NCBI GenBank assembly: GCA_019828595.1
Contig: JAHQRK010000009.1
Location: 1,364,001-1,428,000, forward strand
Source: Aphanomyces cochlioides
Taxonomy: Eukaryota > Oomycota > Saprolegniomycetes > Saprolegniales > Verrucalvaceae
Reading direction: 5' to 3'
DNA length: 64,000 nucleotides
Part shown: piece after piece, positions 1 through 10,952 of the stretch
Position numbering within the stretch: position 1 is the first letter of the stretch
Layout: each line of letters begins with the position of its first letter
Position numbers and translations under genes: made by a program
Notes under the pieces: generated by a model
Told to the model about the DNA's origin: nothing
Database searches by the model: none
What the model saw: only the letters and a program-made list of their open reading frames with translations

Positions 1-1
1 G

Positions 2-3000
2 CGCTCCGACCACGAAACCGAGAAGTTCCAAGAGTTGCTCGATGAAGCGCAACCTATTTTCGACTTGTTGATCAGCCTCTTGGACCATTCCGAACAACGC
101 ATTCGCCAAGTTGCTCTCAACTTGTACATTCGCCGCGTGTACCGTTCGTATGTCGTCTCCAAGTCGGAACCTACGACAGAACAGGGCATCTTGGGCAAGA
201 AGTTTGAATTCAAGGCGACCTTGAACGAAGGTTTGTCCGTCCGTAGCAACATGAACAAGGCTGAAAGTTACGACGACTTGGCCTCGTTGCTCAAGAAGGG
301 CAGCTCGTCGAACCCCAACTTGTCGTCGCTTGTCCGATCCGACTCGACGGGCAGCGATTCGGACTCCAAGTACTCCGTCGACAAGATCGCCCCGAATGTC
401 AACCGCCATGGTGTCATTGTCGCCTTCAACACACTCGATGACTTGAAGGCCAAGTTTGAACAAGTCTTGGAGTTGATCCCCAAGCGCAACATGTTGGCTG
501 GCTTGGCCAAGGTTCAATATGTGAACGTCATGCACGTCATCTTGCTCCAAGAAACTGAAAACGAAGAAGCTACCATCGAGAAGCTCAACGTTTTCGTTGC
601 TTACCACAAGGAAAAGCTCCAAAACCACTTGGTCCGCCGCATCACGTTCAGTGTCAAGCCTCACATCTCGAACGTGCCTGATGCGTCGACGACGTACCAT
701 TTGTACCCTGGCATTTACACATTCCGTCAATCGAGCGGCTACGTCGAAGATGCGATCGTGCGTCACATGGAAGCTCCTCTTGCGTACATGTTGGAACTCC
801 AACGCTTGGCCAACTACAGCGTCAAGACTGTCGACTCCAAGGACAAGAACGTGCATTTGTACTTTGGTACGCCCAAGAAGAGCGCTTTGGCTGCGGCCCG
901 CGTCGACAAGAAGGAACACTTCCAACGTTTCTTCGTTCGCGCTGTGGTTCGTCAACTCGAAAAGCTCGACGTGCAGTCGCAATTCGATGCCCATCCTGGC
1001 CCAGAACGCACTTTGGTCGATGCTTTGAACGCTCTTGAACTTGCCATGGGCTCTGTCAAGTCGGACTTGCCCATCAAGAACAACCACGTCTTCATGAACA
1101 TCGTGCCTGAAGCTGTCGTCGATCCTCATTACCTCGAAGCCGTCATTCGCATCTTGGCTAGCCGCTATGCCGCCCGCTTGGATCAACTCAAGGTGAGCCA
1201 AGTCGAACTCAAGATCAGCGCCAAGTTCAACGACAACGCTTACAGCATTCCTGTGCGTTTGGTGGCTGCCAACCCAACTGGCTACGTCCTTCGCGTCGAA
1301 TCGTACGTGGAAGCCCACGAAATGCGCAACGGCGCTGAAGTTGCCATCTTTTCGAGTATTGGCGACGACGTTGTTGGTGAATGGGATGCCATGCCAGTTT
1401 CTACTCCATACCCGGTGTCGTACCCATTCGATGTCAAGCGTGAAGCCGCCAAGCGCTCGTCGGACACGATCTACGCGTACGACTTCTTGGAGTTGATTGA
1501 AAACGCGTCGGTGCGTGCCTGGCGCAAGTTTGCCGCCGACCGCGCGTCGAAGGGTGTGTCGACCAAGATCCCTCACCGCCTTGTCGAATCCCAAGAGTTT
1601 GTCTTGACGGACAACGACAACGCTGTCGAGTTGGTCACTCGTCCTCGAGGATTGAACGACGTCGGCATGGTCGCTTGGTTGATCACGCTCTACACGCCTG
1701 AAATCCCCACAGGCCGCTCGGTCGTCTTGATTGCCAACGACATTACGTTCAACGCCGGTTCGTTCGGTACTCGCGAAGACAAGCTCTTCGACTTGGCCTC
1801 CAAGTACGCCCGTGAGCACAAGTTGCCTCGTTTGTACTTTGCCGCCAACTCTGGTGCTCGCATTGGTATGGCTGAGACTGTCAAGGCCAAGTACCAAGTC
1901 GCATGGAAGGATGCTTCCGATCCTAGCAAGGGTTTCGAGTACTTGTACTTGAGCAAGGCCGACTACGACTACTTCCGCAGCGTCGGTGCTATCGAATGCG
2001 CGGAGAAGATCACTGCTGAAGGTGAAACCCGCTACGTGATCACCGACATTATCGGTGAAGAGCGCGACTTGGGCGTCGAAAACTTGCGCGGCAGTGGTAC
2101 CATTGCTGGTGAAAGCTCTCGTGCGTACTCTGATATCTTCACGTTGACGTATGTGTGCGGTCGCTCTGTCGGTATCGGCGCCTACTTGGTCCGTTTGGGT
2201 CAACGCACAGTGCAAAATGTGACGAATGCTCCGATTATCTTGACGGGTTACCAAGCTCTCAACAAGTTGATGGGCAAGGAAGTGTACTCGTCGAACGACC
2301 AACTCGGTGGCATCAAGATCATGCACAACAACGGTGTGACGCACTTGACGTCCAACAACCACCTCCACGGCATTGCCAGCATCTTGAACTGGCTCAGCTT
2401 TGTGCCAGCCACGCGCGGTGCTGCTTTGCCCATCCGCGACATCACTGGTGTCGACACGGTCGATCGCGCCATTACATTTGAACCCACTCGTGTGGCCTAT
2501 GATCCTCGCGAACTTCTCACTGGCAAGGTCGTCGACTCGACGTGGCAATCTGGTTTCTTCGACAAGGACTCCTTTGTCGAATCCCTCGCCGCTTGGGCCA
2601 AGACGGTTGTCGTCGGACGTGGCCGTCTCGGTGGTATCCCAGTTGGTATCGTCGTGACGGAAGTCCGCACGGTGGAAAAGCTCACTCCTGCTGATCCTGC
2701 CTCGCCATTGACGCAAGAACAAACCGTCCAACAAGCTGGTCAAGTGTGGTTCCCTGACTCGGCGCATAAGACTGCCACTGCCATCCGTGACTTCAAGGGT
2801 GAAGACCTTCCACTCTTCATCTTCGCCAACTGGCGTGGTTTCTCGGGCGGTCAACGTGATATGTTTGACGAAGTGCTCAAGTTTGGCGCTGAAATCGTCG
2901 ACGGACTTGTCAACTACACCCAACCAGTGTTCGTGTACATTCCTCCATTTGCTGAATTGCGCGGCGGTGCTTGGGTCGTCGTTGATCCTACCATCAACTC

Positions 3001-3733
3001 GGACTGCATGGAAATGTATGCCGACCCACAAGGCCGCGGTGGTGTCTTGGAACCTGCTGGTTTGATCGAAATCAAGTACCGCAAGCCTGCTTTGCTCGCG
3101 ACTGCTCACCGTGTCGACTCTGTCTTGTTGCGTCTCGATGCCACTTTGACTGGTCTTGCTCCAGATGATGTCACGCGCGGAGATGTCCTTCGTGACATTC
3201 GTCTCCGTGAATCCAAGCTCTTGCCCATCTTTACACAAATCGCTACTCACTTTGGCGATCTCCACGACACGCCAGGTCGCATGAAGGCCAAGCATGTAAT
3301 CCGCGAAGTCGTTCCGTGGGCCCAAGCTCGCACGTACTTCTACTGGCGTCTCAAGCGTCGTCTTGCCGAATTCCGCGTGCGTCGCACGATCTTGGAAGCC
3401 TCCAACTCGGAAATGCACGGCGACTTTGCTTCGACGGAATCCACGGTTGAAACATGGTTCAAGAACCAACAACCCAACGGCGACTGGGCCAACGACCAAG
3501 CCGTGCTCAACTGGCTCGCTGCCGACAGCGACTTCTTGGCCAAGCGCATCGAAGCTCTGCACCAAGAACGCATTGCCCGTGAAGTCACGCGCCTCGGCTT
3601 ACAAGATCCTCAAGCTGCCGTCGTCGGTATTCTCCATTTGATCAACCAACTCCCAGACCGCGACCGCGAAGAAGTCGTGACGGCCTTGCGTCGAGGAAGT
3701 ATTTTTGCCCGCACGTCGTCCGTGTCCCAATAG
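2..3733 (+). CDS. ACC1: Acetyl-CoA carboxylase, C-terminal part (5' end outside window)
   Basis: The reading frame is open from base 2, so the gene enters from the left and only its last 1,243 residues are seen. Eukaryotic multidomain ACCs are about 2,200-2,300 residues, so the biotin carboxylase and biotin carrier domains should lie to the left. The first ~500 residues match the ACC central region. The carboxyltransferase domain follows: NSGARIGMAE near residue 616, GGIKIMHNNGVTH near 768, and NWRGFSGGQRDMFDE near 942, then the typical RGGAWVVVDPTIN and MYADPQGRGGVLEP stretches. The enzyme carboxylates cytosolic acetyl-CoA to malonyl-CoA for fatty-acid synthesis. No intron interrupts this part. 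Codon choice is strongly biased (TTG, CTC, AAG), as in ATP-citrate lyase and the sulfhydrylases below, suggesting high expression. It ends 55 bp from convergent VPS45. Identification is firm. Confidence 0.97.
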   Translation, partial: RSDHETEKFQELLDEAQPIFDLLISLLDHSEQRIRQVALNLYIRRVYRSYVVSKSEPTTEQGILGKKFEFKATLNEGLSVRSNMNKAESYDDLASLLKKGSSSNPNLSSLVRSDSTGSDSDSKYSVDKIAPNVNRHGVIVAFNTLDDLKAKFEQVLELIPKRNMLAGLAKVQYVNVMHVILLQETENEEATIEKLNVFVAYHKEKLQNHLVRRITFSVKPHISNVPDASTTYHLYPGIYTFRQSSGYVEDAIVRHMEAPLAYMLELQRLANYSVKTVDSKDKNVHLYFGTPKKSALAAARVDKKEHFQRFFVRAVVRQLEKLDVQSQFDAHPGPERTLVDALNALELAMGSVKSDLPIKNNHVFMNIVPEAVVDPHYLEAVIRILASRYAARLDQLKVSQVELKISAKFNDNAYSIPVRLVAANPTGYVLRVESYVEAHEMRNGAEVAIFSSIGDDVVGEWDAMPVSTPYPVSYPFDVKREAAKRSSDTIYAYDFLELIENASVRAWRKFAADRASKGVSTKIPHRLVESQEFVLTDNDNAVELVTRPRGLNDVGMVAWLITLYTPEIPTGRSVVLIANDITFNAGSFGTREDKLFDLASKYAREHKLPRLYFAANSGARIGMAETVKAKYQVAWKDASDPSKGFEYLYLSKADYDYFRSVGAIECAEKITAEGETRYVITDIIGEERDLGVENLRGSGTIAGESSRAYSDIFTLTYVCGRSVGIGAYLVRLGQRTVQNVTNAPIILTGYQALNKLMGKEVYSSNDQLGGIKIMHNNGVTHLTSNNHLHGIASILNWLSFVPATRGAALPIRDITGVDTVDRAITFEPTRVAYDPRELLTGKVVDSTWQSGFFDKDSFVESLAAWAKTVVVGRGRLGGIPVGIVVTEVRTVEKLTPADPASPLTQEQTVQQAGQVWFPDSAHKTATAIRDFKGEDLPLFIFANWRGFSGGQRDMFDEVLKFGAEIVDGLVNYTQPVFVYIPPFAELRGGAWVVVDPTINSDCMEMYADPQGRGGVLEPAGLIEIKYRKPALLATAHRVDSVLLRLDATLTGLAPDDVTRGDVLRDIRLRESKLLPIFTQIATHFGDLHDTPGRMKAKHVIREVVPWAQARTYFYWRLKRRLAEFRVRRTILEASNSEMHGDFASTESTVETWFKNQQPNGDWANDQAVLNWLAADSDFLAKRIEALHQERIAREVTRLGLQDPQAAVVGILHLINQLPDRDREEVVTALRRGSIFARTSSVSQ

Positions 3734-3788
3734 ACCAGCTAGTTCATCTCTGTAAATGCGTATATATATACATACATGCATGAAAAAG

Positions 3789-5546
3789 TTAAAGCGATTT
3801 GCCATCGTACGACAGCTTGGACGCAGTCTGTTCGCTGCCCGTGCCGCTGCTCTCGTCCGTGAGTTCCTTCAGGAAGAGATCCGAGTTGAGGATTTGCGGC
3901 CCGCCGAGAATGACGCGCTGGCCCTGCGGCGCCAGTTTCGCATTCAATTCCGCCACTTTGAGTGTTTCTTCGAATGTGACGCCGCCATGGATGTAGACGA
4001 TCACATCTTTGAGTTTCTTCGGCAATGGCGCCGCCGACTGAATGCCGCCATATTCGCTGGCTTCGAGTGTGCCTTTGAAAAGATTGTCCAACGTCTTCAT
4101 GAGCGGCGGCACGTGTTGTGTCAAGACGCAACCGACGCCTTGGAGCCCCTGCGTTGCTTGTGTCACCGCTTTGATAAATTTCTTGAGCCCCTTATCGCCA
4201 AATAAATCGCCGCAACGGGCCGCGCTTCCGCCGTAGGCAATCGCGGCTTGAATGGGTTCCCACGGCACTTGATTCTCTTGACATAAGTCTTTCAAGCTCT
4301 TGAGCGTCGAGGGAGATTCGTATCGGAGCGCATAGAGCAAGGCCAGACGGACTTTGTTGGCCGGTCGGATCGATGCTTTCTTCAGACGGAGTGTGAGCTC
4401 TCGCCAGTGTGTCGAACTGTCGTCGTTGCAAGCCATGTCTTGCTCCAATGTGCTGAGGTCCATGAGCCCTTGGACTTCAATCAGTCGATTCAGTTCGCCC
4501 ATGAGCGCGACGTGCTTGGAAACCGTCACAGACTGCGCTCGGAACTCAGCGTACTTGTCCACGAAGCGCTGCATGTCTTCGATCGACTCGATGTTTTCGT
4601 TTTGCTTGGTCGCAACCTTGTACTGATCCACCAGAGTCTTGACAGCAAGACAGATTTCGCCAAAGTTGTCATTCATGTGCTTGGCGAAGAAAGAATCCGA
4701 CGTCACGCTCAACACAACTTGCTTCATGTCTTCACGGACGCCAGGAGCGTTTTCAAGATTCACGCGGTTCTCAAAGAGCCCGAGGAGTTCATGGACCATG
4801 GCTTGGTAAGTCCATTGACTCAGCAGAGGCGTGATCGGGTCGTCCTTGCGATCCAAAATGAGCAGCACGGGGGCGACTGATGGCTGTCGAAAGTCAAAGA
4901 GACCATCTTCGTGCTGCATGCGCGTTGCAACGTCGCGTGCCAACTTTTCAGTCATTTCGGACTTTTTCACGAAGCGAATGATGGGTTTTTTCTTCATGGA
5001 GAGGAGGACGGCAATGAGACCTTCAACGCCACGTTGGTACACGGCGGCGGTTTTCGGCGCTAACGTCGTGGATGAGATGCTCTTGATCACGCCGTACAAG
5101 TTGAAATGGAACAAGTTGTCGTTCACGGCCATGTAATCTGCATAAAACTCTTGAACTTGCGAGACAACTTCCTGTTCGTCGGCTTCAGCGACTCGTTCAA
5201 GGGCATCGCCGGATGTGATGTTGGTGAAAAAGATATGGTACTCGCCATACTTGGGGGATTTCAATTCCTGTTTCAAGAGCTCAACGTTGCGGAGTGTCGG
5301 TCGGACGAGCACGGCGGCTTTCAAATGTGGCATCTTTTCATGTGCATTCGCGCCAAGTTGTTCGACGAGGAACACTTGTTTCTCCAAGATCTGGCTCTGG
5401 CTCATGACCATGCTGATGATTTTGGTCGTTTCTGCATCGAGGAGCAAGGCCTTCATCCCTTCCAGCTGTGAATCGTTCATAATCTTGTCGATATAGCTCC
5501 GGACGGCGCCGATCACGTCCATCGTCGCATGAGGATGGCTGCTCAT
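3789..5546 (-). CDS. VPS45: Vacuolar protein sorting protein VPS45 (Sec1/Munc18 family)
   Basis: An intronless 585-residue protein spanning the whole Sec1/Munc18 family length. The N-terminus (MDVIGAVRSYIDKIM, then MKALLLDAETTKIISMV) is the VPS45 signature rather than Sec1, Sly1 or Vps33. The mid region LLILDRKDDPITPLLSQWTY and the C-terminal VIVYIHGGVTFEE strand are also typical. The family binds syntaxin-type SNAREs at the trans-Golgi network and endosomes and promotes membrane fusion. Two in-frame Met codons are possible starts, at 5546 and 5522; the second matches the usual start MDV, leaving 577 residues. Two TATCCGGATA motifs lie 36-66 bp upstream of the first start. It converges on the ACC gene. 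Confidence 0.95.
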   Translation of the reverse strand: MSSHPHATMDVIGAVRSYIDKIMNDSQLEGMKALLLDAETTKIISMVMSQSQILEKQVFLVEQLGANAHEKMPHLKAAVLVRPTLRNVELLKQELKSPKYGEYHIFFTNITSGDALERVAEADEQEVVSQVQEFYADYMAVNDNLFHFNLYGVIKSISSTTLAPKTAAVYQRGVEGLIAVLLSMKKKPIIRFVKKSEMTEKLARDVATRMQHEDGLFDFRQPSVAPVLLILDRKDDPITPLLSQWTYQAMVHELLGLFENRVNLENAPGVREDMKQVVLSVTSDSFFAKHMNDNFGEICLAVKTLVDQYKVATKQNENIESIEDMQRFVDKYAEFRAQSVTVSKHVALMGELNRLIEVQGLMDLSTLEQDMACNDDSSTHWRELTLRLKKASIRPANKVRLALLYALRYESPSTLKSLKDLCQENQVPWEPIQAAIAYGGSAARCGDLFGDKGLKKFIKAVTQATQGLQGVGCVLTQHVPPLMKTLDNLFKGTLEASEYGGIQSAAPLPKKLKDVIVYIHGGVTFEETLKVAELNAKLAPQGQRVILGGPQILNSDLFLKELTDESSGTGSEQTASKLSYDGKSL

Positions 5547-5581
5547 CGCTCTTTGTTCTTTCAGACAATCGTTTTATTTAC

Positions 5582-5612
5582 TTATCCGGATAGATTTTGG
5601 GATATCCGGATA
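5582..5612. promoter_or_regulatory. Two TATCCGGATA palindromes upstream of VPS45
   Basis: TTATCCGGATA (5582-5592) and ATATCCGGATA (5602-5612) lie 20 bp apart, 36-66 bp before the VPS45 start codon. The core is self-complementary, so it has no orientation. The same core recurs upstream of several other genes in the window. The regulatory role is inferred from position only. Confidence 0.5.
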
Positions 5613-5703
5613 ATCAAATTACGTGCGATCGACGCCCAAGTTGCGATCGTATGTTCGTTGCAACTAAAACCGAACAGACGATTCCAATGCGATCTTTACT
5701 CGA

Positions 5704-8027
5704 TTACCAGTTGTCAAAGTTGGAAAACGTCGTCTTTGCTGGCACTTTGGCCTTCTTGTACACTGGAGCTTCGTCGGTTGCTGCCGCGGCGCTCTTCTTT
5801 TCTTTCTTCGTCGGAAGCTGCAAGTATTTGCCGACGCCAGCTCCACTTGGTTCGGGCTTTGAAGGCAATGCCACGACGGGTGTGTCCATTACACCGTCAT
5901 ACGCAATCTAGATATGGATATTTAATAGGCTTTTGTCGAGCAAAAAGATTGTACCCAATCGTCGCCAACTTTGATAACTGTGCCTTGGACAACAGGCGCC
6001 GCTTCCTTGCGTTTGACCTCGTCGACTGTGATACCCTGAGCTTCCGCTTCTTCGTATTGTGCGAATGGATTTTCAAAGACTTGGACATTTTGAATTTGGA
6101 CTTTGCTGTACGGCCGATCGTTCTTGTCCGTCGAGACAGCTTCGATTTCATCGAGGATTTCCAAACCACCTACGACGCTGCCTCAATTAGCACCGACATC
6201 ATTTTAAATAGTAACTTACCGGCCAAAGACTGAATGCTTATTGTCCAAGTAATGACACTCTTTGAACGTGATGAAGAACTGAGAGTTGTTGGTGTTTGGT
6301 CCTGCGTTCGCCATACTCAAAACACCTCGTTCCTTGTGAAGCTAAGATAGTTTCAAGAAATACGTCATGAAAATCCTGCAGAGACTTACAAGTCGACTGT
6401 CGAATTCATCTTTGAATGACTTGACCCAGATCGATTCGCCACCTGTGCCAGTGCCACTTGGATCTCCCCCTTGCATCTACATCATCCATCCATGATGCTC
6501 CATTGTTTACGAAGGAGACGTACCATGAATCCACGAATTATGCGGTGAAAAATCGTCCCGTTGTAATATCCTTTGGCACAGAGACCAAGAAAGTTATCAC
6601 ATGTACGAGGGACCATGTCACAGTCAACCTACAGCGACATCATGATATGTTCACACCAGAGTCAGAGCCAAACCTCCAAGTTGATGGCTCCAAAGTTGGT
6701 GTTGAGGCGGACGTAGCCTTTCTTCTTGAGTTTCTTTACGTTAGCCCAGCGTGTCTCGAGAACTTCGTCCTCAGATGCAATAGCTGCCTGGCTGCGAGTC
6801 GACTAGTCATGAAAATAGTGAGCAAACCAAATTTCCTGTAAAAACGTACTGGATCAAGCATTGTCGACGTGAATGATCGGGACATTTTGCCATCGGTAAA
6901 CTTAGAATACTACGACGAATCTGTCAGTCAACAGGATGCCAAGGATGGAGCAACTTGAAGTTTTCCACTTGATGTTTCTTCCGCGGCGGTGTTGGAGTGA
7001 GACACGGACGCAATAATCTTTTCTTGTTCAGTCTGTTGTGCCTGCTTTGATTTGATTTCTTCTTCTCGCTTGCGTTTCGCAGCTTTGGCGGCTTCCATCT
7101 GCACAAACATGAAGATTCAAATACAATCAAGGATGGCACCTCTTGAAATATACGACTCGTGGCAGCAGTCACGCGTATCGTCTTGTGCTCATCAGACTGT
7201 GCTTGTTTCTATGTCATTCTATCATTAATCATAACCAAGTCAATGACATACTTGTTCGTTTTCTTTCGCACGACGGAAGTGCTCAAAGTTATCGATTTCA
7301 CGCGCAGCTAGATTTGCTGGGTCTTGCAAAATAATAATATCTTTGCGCTTGAATTCTTCTCCTGTGACGAGATCCTACAAATACAGGGACGTTGGTCAGT
7401 GATGAGCATTAAATCTAGTGCCGTACATTCCAGTTCTTGGCTTTGATATTGAGTTCTTCCAATGCGTCGTATGCGTATACATTCCCCGACGTAGCGACGG
7501 CGGCGATCTTCGTGCTTGCTGTGAAAGGTCGGTACGTAATTGGGCATGCGTATTCGCCTTCGGGGTTCTTGTGAATATGCAGCTTGAAGAAAGATTGTCA
7601 AGAGCACATCGAGCAATCAGAATGTACCTTGATAAGGTCCTTGACAGCTAGTGGTTGGCCAGTCACTGGATTCTACAATGAAGCGTGAACACTGTAGCGT
7701 CAAGTGGAATTTACAATGCCATGGTCCTTCACGTAAGGAATAATCGCTTCGATGTCAAACAAATGACCTTCCCGTGTGCACACTGGGTTCTATAAGTCAA
7801 CAACATGACTCGGTTTTTTGCACATCAAACATACCTTGAAAGGTCTCAGCGTGATCGCACAGCAATCAAATGCCAGTCCTAGGATCCTCCTCATTGAGTT
7901 TGAGCGCGTTTTCTGGCATCTTACGGCGGTAAACTCGTTTGACTTCTTCTTTCTTGCCACCATAGAGGTACTTGTGCTCGGACGCTGTGATAAACATGCG
8001 ATCTTTGCTGTGCTGGTTCTTCCCCAT
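5704..8027 (-). CDS. PPIL2: U-box cyclophilin-type peptidyl-prolyl isomerase (PPIL2/CYP60 type)
   Basis: A multi-exon gene, about 14 exons. The first seven read 8027-7925, 7878-7835, 7790-7715, 7672-7628, 7582-7427, 7374-7252 and 7196-7140, with introns of 42-55 nt. The N-terminus [19 protein letters not shown] and [16 protein letters not shown] form the modified RING (U-box) region, followed by [19 protein letters not shown]. The cyclophilin domain starts at [17 protein letters not shown] and contains [45 protein letters not shown] and KHSVFGRVVGG. A last 46-nt intron joins KVGDDW to [10 protein letters not shown], giving a C-terminus ending in GVGKYLQLP and FSNFDNW, which matches the animal PPIL2 ending. 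The family acts in the nucleus with the spliceosome and as an E3-type ligase. The exon 8/9 donor (near 6930) is the one uncertain junction. All active-site positions visible appear conserved. Confidence 0.93.
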
Positions 8028-8455
8028 CTTGTCCTCGGTTGCGGCGCCTCCAAGCTCAATCTAATTTGAAAATGAGCCAATCATATCGCACTAAAATACG
8101 AATTTTACCCAATTAAATATTAATAATAAAATACGTCCAGCCACGTAATAAGCACATTTAATTGGATAAAATAAATCTTTGAATTAGTTTTAAATATTTA
8201 TTTTCAACCAATTAAAATCATTTAAAATTACAATTTCGACATCGTGAGTTGGATTTGCCTCCGACAACTTGACGGCGGCGGCGATGTAACAATGAAATCT
8301 TCATGAAGATGCGGAAATAGATAGAGAATGGAATGGCTAAATGAAGAATGCGTTTGAAGGAAGACAGATATGAGGCTATTCTTCATTTAACTAAGGCTAC
8401 GAGGATGTGGGGTTTGCATTGAGGGATTGCAAATTATGTGGCAAGACAGATCCAT
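8028..8455. other. AT-rich intergenic stretch
   Basis: 428 bp between the PPIL2 start and the MYND gene end. It holds long A/T runs and AATTAAAT-like repeats (8100-8240) and no supportable ORF, so it probably contains only the PPIL2 promoter and the MYND gene 3' end. Confidence 0.6.
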
Positions 8456-9078
8456 TTATTCTTCGGCAGGAGCGACAACCTTCTTGGGCTTGCAGGCACG
8501 CTTGTGGCCAGCTTTCCAGTCTTCGGTTTGGCATTCCTTGGAGCAGTAGCGGACGCAGAGGCATCGTGCACAGGCAGTCTTGGCTGCGTTACCGCAAGTG
8601 TAGCAACCAGCCTTGCCAAGGATATGATCGGCAAAGCTACGAGCAAAAAGGATCAAAATCAAAGCCAAAGTGAAGTTTTTGCGTACCCGAGGGTCTTCAT
8701 GTCTTTCCACGTTTCACTTGGCTCTGCACTCGTTTGCGTGTGGTACATATCACAGAAACCACGCTACAAAAAGGCCTGTGTGAGCGACAGCTCCAAGAAG
8801 AATCCGTGTACCTGAGTCAAGCCCTTGTTTTCGTCGCAGTCAAAGTACATGTGGATTTCGTTCAATTCTTGTTGCGTGAATCCTTTGCCATTGTTGCATG
8901 CTTTGGAAAAGCTGTTCAATTGCTCCGAGTTCAACGAGCTGCCGCCTTCCGCGAATCTCTGGAAAATGCGCTTCAAAGCATGGATAAACGCAGGAGTCAA
9001 CTCGCCCTTTTCCGTGATGAGGAGGTTTCGAGGGAGTTGCTCGGCTTCCTTGGTCTTGGCGGCAGCTTTGGCAGGCAT
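8456..9078 (-). CDS. EF-hand (Miro-like) and MYND zinc-finger protein
   Basis: Three exons: 9078-8812, 8763-8687 and 8636-8456, with introns of 48 and 50 nt, giving a protein of about 174 residues. The N-terminal two thirds reads as an EF-hand with its ligand-mimic partner as found in Miro GTPases: LNSEQLNSFSKACNNG, then GLTQRGFCDMYH and ETWKDMKTLGF. The C-terminus is a MYND finger: CYTCGNAAKTACARC, then YCSKECQTEDWKAGHKRAC, with all expected Cys/His ligands. MYND fingers bind proline-rich peptides, so a protein-interaction adaptor is likely. I chose the Met at 9078 (MPAKAAAKTK). An upstream in-frame Met at 9117 would add a short hydrophobic stretch and fits less well. The cellular role is unknown. 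Confidence 0.8.
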
Positions 9079-9559
9079 TGGAAAATGCAAAATGAACACA
9101 CGTGTCACCTCGAGCATAGGGTTTGGCTAGCCTCTAAAACTCGATATTATGTTCTAACACCCAGAAATCATATTCCTTAATATGGGGTTTATATGGATTA
9201 ATCTCCTGTATAATATTATAACTTGTATAAATGAGTGACAATAGTCAACCTTATCACTCTGTATTAATATCCGTAGAAAAAAGCCCGTGGATTTTGTTAC
9301 AAACCTGTGAAACTTCAACACAGATCCTATACATTTTCCAAATGAAAGAATCTGCATCTGGCAGATCTTCCACGTGGACTCCAGCTTGGCGTCGATCGCG
9401 CGCTTGAGGCTGTCTGCTCTGCACTCTTACTCCATGAAGGCTTTCTTCGTCTATTCAAGTCACACGAAGCCATGAACTTCCAATTATGTGAAACGTGAGT
9501 CTCAAAATAGCTGGTCAGTCGTCGAAAAAATTGGAAGACATTGAAAGGCAACGCGTTGC
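9079..9559. other. Divergent intergenic region
   Basis: About 480 bp between the divergent MYND and EF-hand genes. It should contain both promoters. It is AT-rich around 9140-9360. I see no reliable motif or additional gene. Confidence 0.5.
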
Positions 9560-10939
9560 ATGGGATCCGAGCGAAAGCGCCTGCAGTCTTCGACGACGCT
9601 AAGGCCGCAGCCCGACATCCATCCGCCTGAAAATAGTGGCGCTCCGACGGTTCCATTGCCAGCATTAGGCAAGCAGAGAACTCAGCATGAAACAAAAGTT
9701 GTACCGGTTGCACCACCGGCCTCTGATCAGCAACACGGCGCATCAGACAAGACTGCTTCCACGACACTTCCACTGGTGAAGAGGCCGAAGTCAGTGCTCC
9801 AAGTATCACGGCCACGAAAACCAGGTACAACAACGCTTGGCATGTATCGGCTTAGGATTTGTATCAGGCGACGTGGTCTTGAAGAACCAGCACACGATTG
9901 ATCTCATGTTGAAATACCAAAGTACAAACCACGAGATAGTTTTCTTGACGTTGTTTCGTGTGTAGTGGGTCAAGCGGAGCTCAAGAAACTCAAGGAAACC
10001 TTCCATTACATCGATATTACGTGCGTTCCATCCAAGATTTCATCATCGCTCATACTTGAGTCTGTAGTAAGGAAGGCGAAATATCCTACGAAGAGTTTTT
10101 CGAGTTCATCGACGAGCATCGCAATCCATACTCGGAGAGTTTGTTCAAGATGATCGGTATCGTTGCTTCCATGCTTTCGTCCTAATCTCCATTATGTCTA
10201 GATGCAAATGGCAATGGCAAGGTAAATCTTGATTCTGTCACGATGGACTTCGGCTATCTCGATGGAATTTTAGATCGACTTCGAGGAATTTGTCTACGCG
10301 CTAACCATGTATTGCATGTTCACCCGTGAAGAAATCCTTCAATGTAAGCTCTTGTCTCTACTGTCGTCTCACCGCGAGCTTCTTGTTTAGTTGCTTTTCG
10401 TACATTTGACCAGGACGACAGCGGCACGATTGACGAGGTTTCTCGCTCTCCGCGGTTATTCTCACAGCCTCCTCTAGACGGAATTCCGAAAGCTAGCCGA
10501 GATGGTCAACGACGGCAAGCCGCTCTTTGCTGGCAATTTTAACAAAGCGCTCAAGGATTTCGACAAGTCTGCAGCATCTTCATCTTCATGGAGGTCTAAC
10601 GCGAATTTCTCCGTAGAAAGAACGACGGCGTGATCACATTTGAAGGCTTCGACTTGCTCAATCGACGATACCCGATGATTCTCTTCCCATGTTTCCAGCT
10701 CCAAGAACGCATTCAGCGCGCAACGCTCGGCGAGAAACATTGGCTACGTATCCATGAACGATACTACGATGCGCTCAAGGACGAGCAATTCCGAGTACAT
10801 TGTCATGGTTCACCTCTCGTGTGACTTTGTCTTCTCTGTGTAGAGACGGCATGGAGGTGCCGCGCCGCCAGTCTCGACGACGACCAAACTCAAACTCATC
10901 TTTGGCGTCGGCACGTTTGAAGTGTACCAACCCAATTAG
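9560..10939 (+). CDS. EF-hand calcium-binding protein
   Basis: Multi-exon gene of about 8-9 exons. The first exon from ATG 9560 encodes a low-complexity Pro/Lys/Ser-rich segment. Later exons assemble into ELKKLKETFHYIDI, EGEISYEEFFEFIDEH, two canonical EF-hand loops (DANGNGKIDFEEF and DQDDSGTIDETEF), then a weaker hand (DFDKNDGVITFEGF). The C-terminus is LKLIFGVGTFEVYQPN. The layout resembles calcineurin-B-like or recoverin-like sensors with a disordered N-terminal extension. Splicing is clear from 9966 onward. Between 9825 and 9965 either one 141-nt intron or two very short introns around a 67-nt exon are possible, and the second reading keeps the frame. Its stop lies 13 bp from the stop of the convergent Nudix gene. 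Confidence 0.72.
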
Positions 10940-10952
10940 TTGTTTCTCTTTT

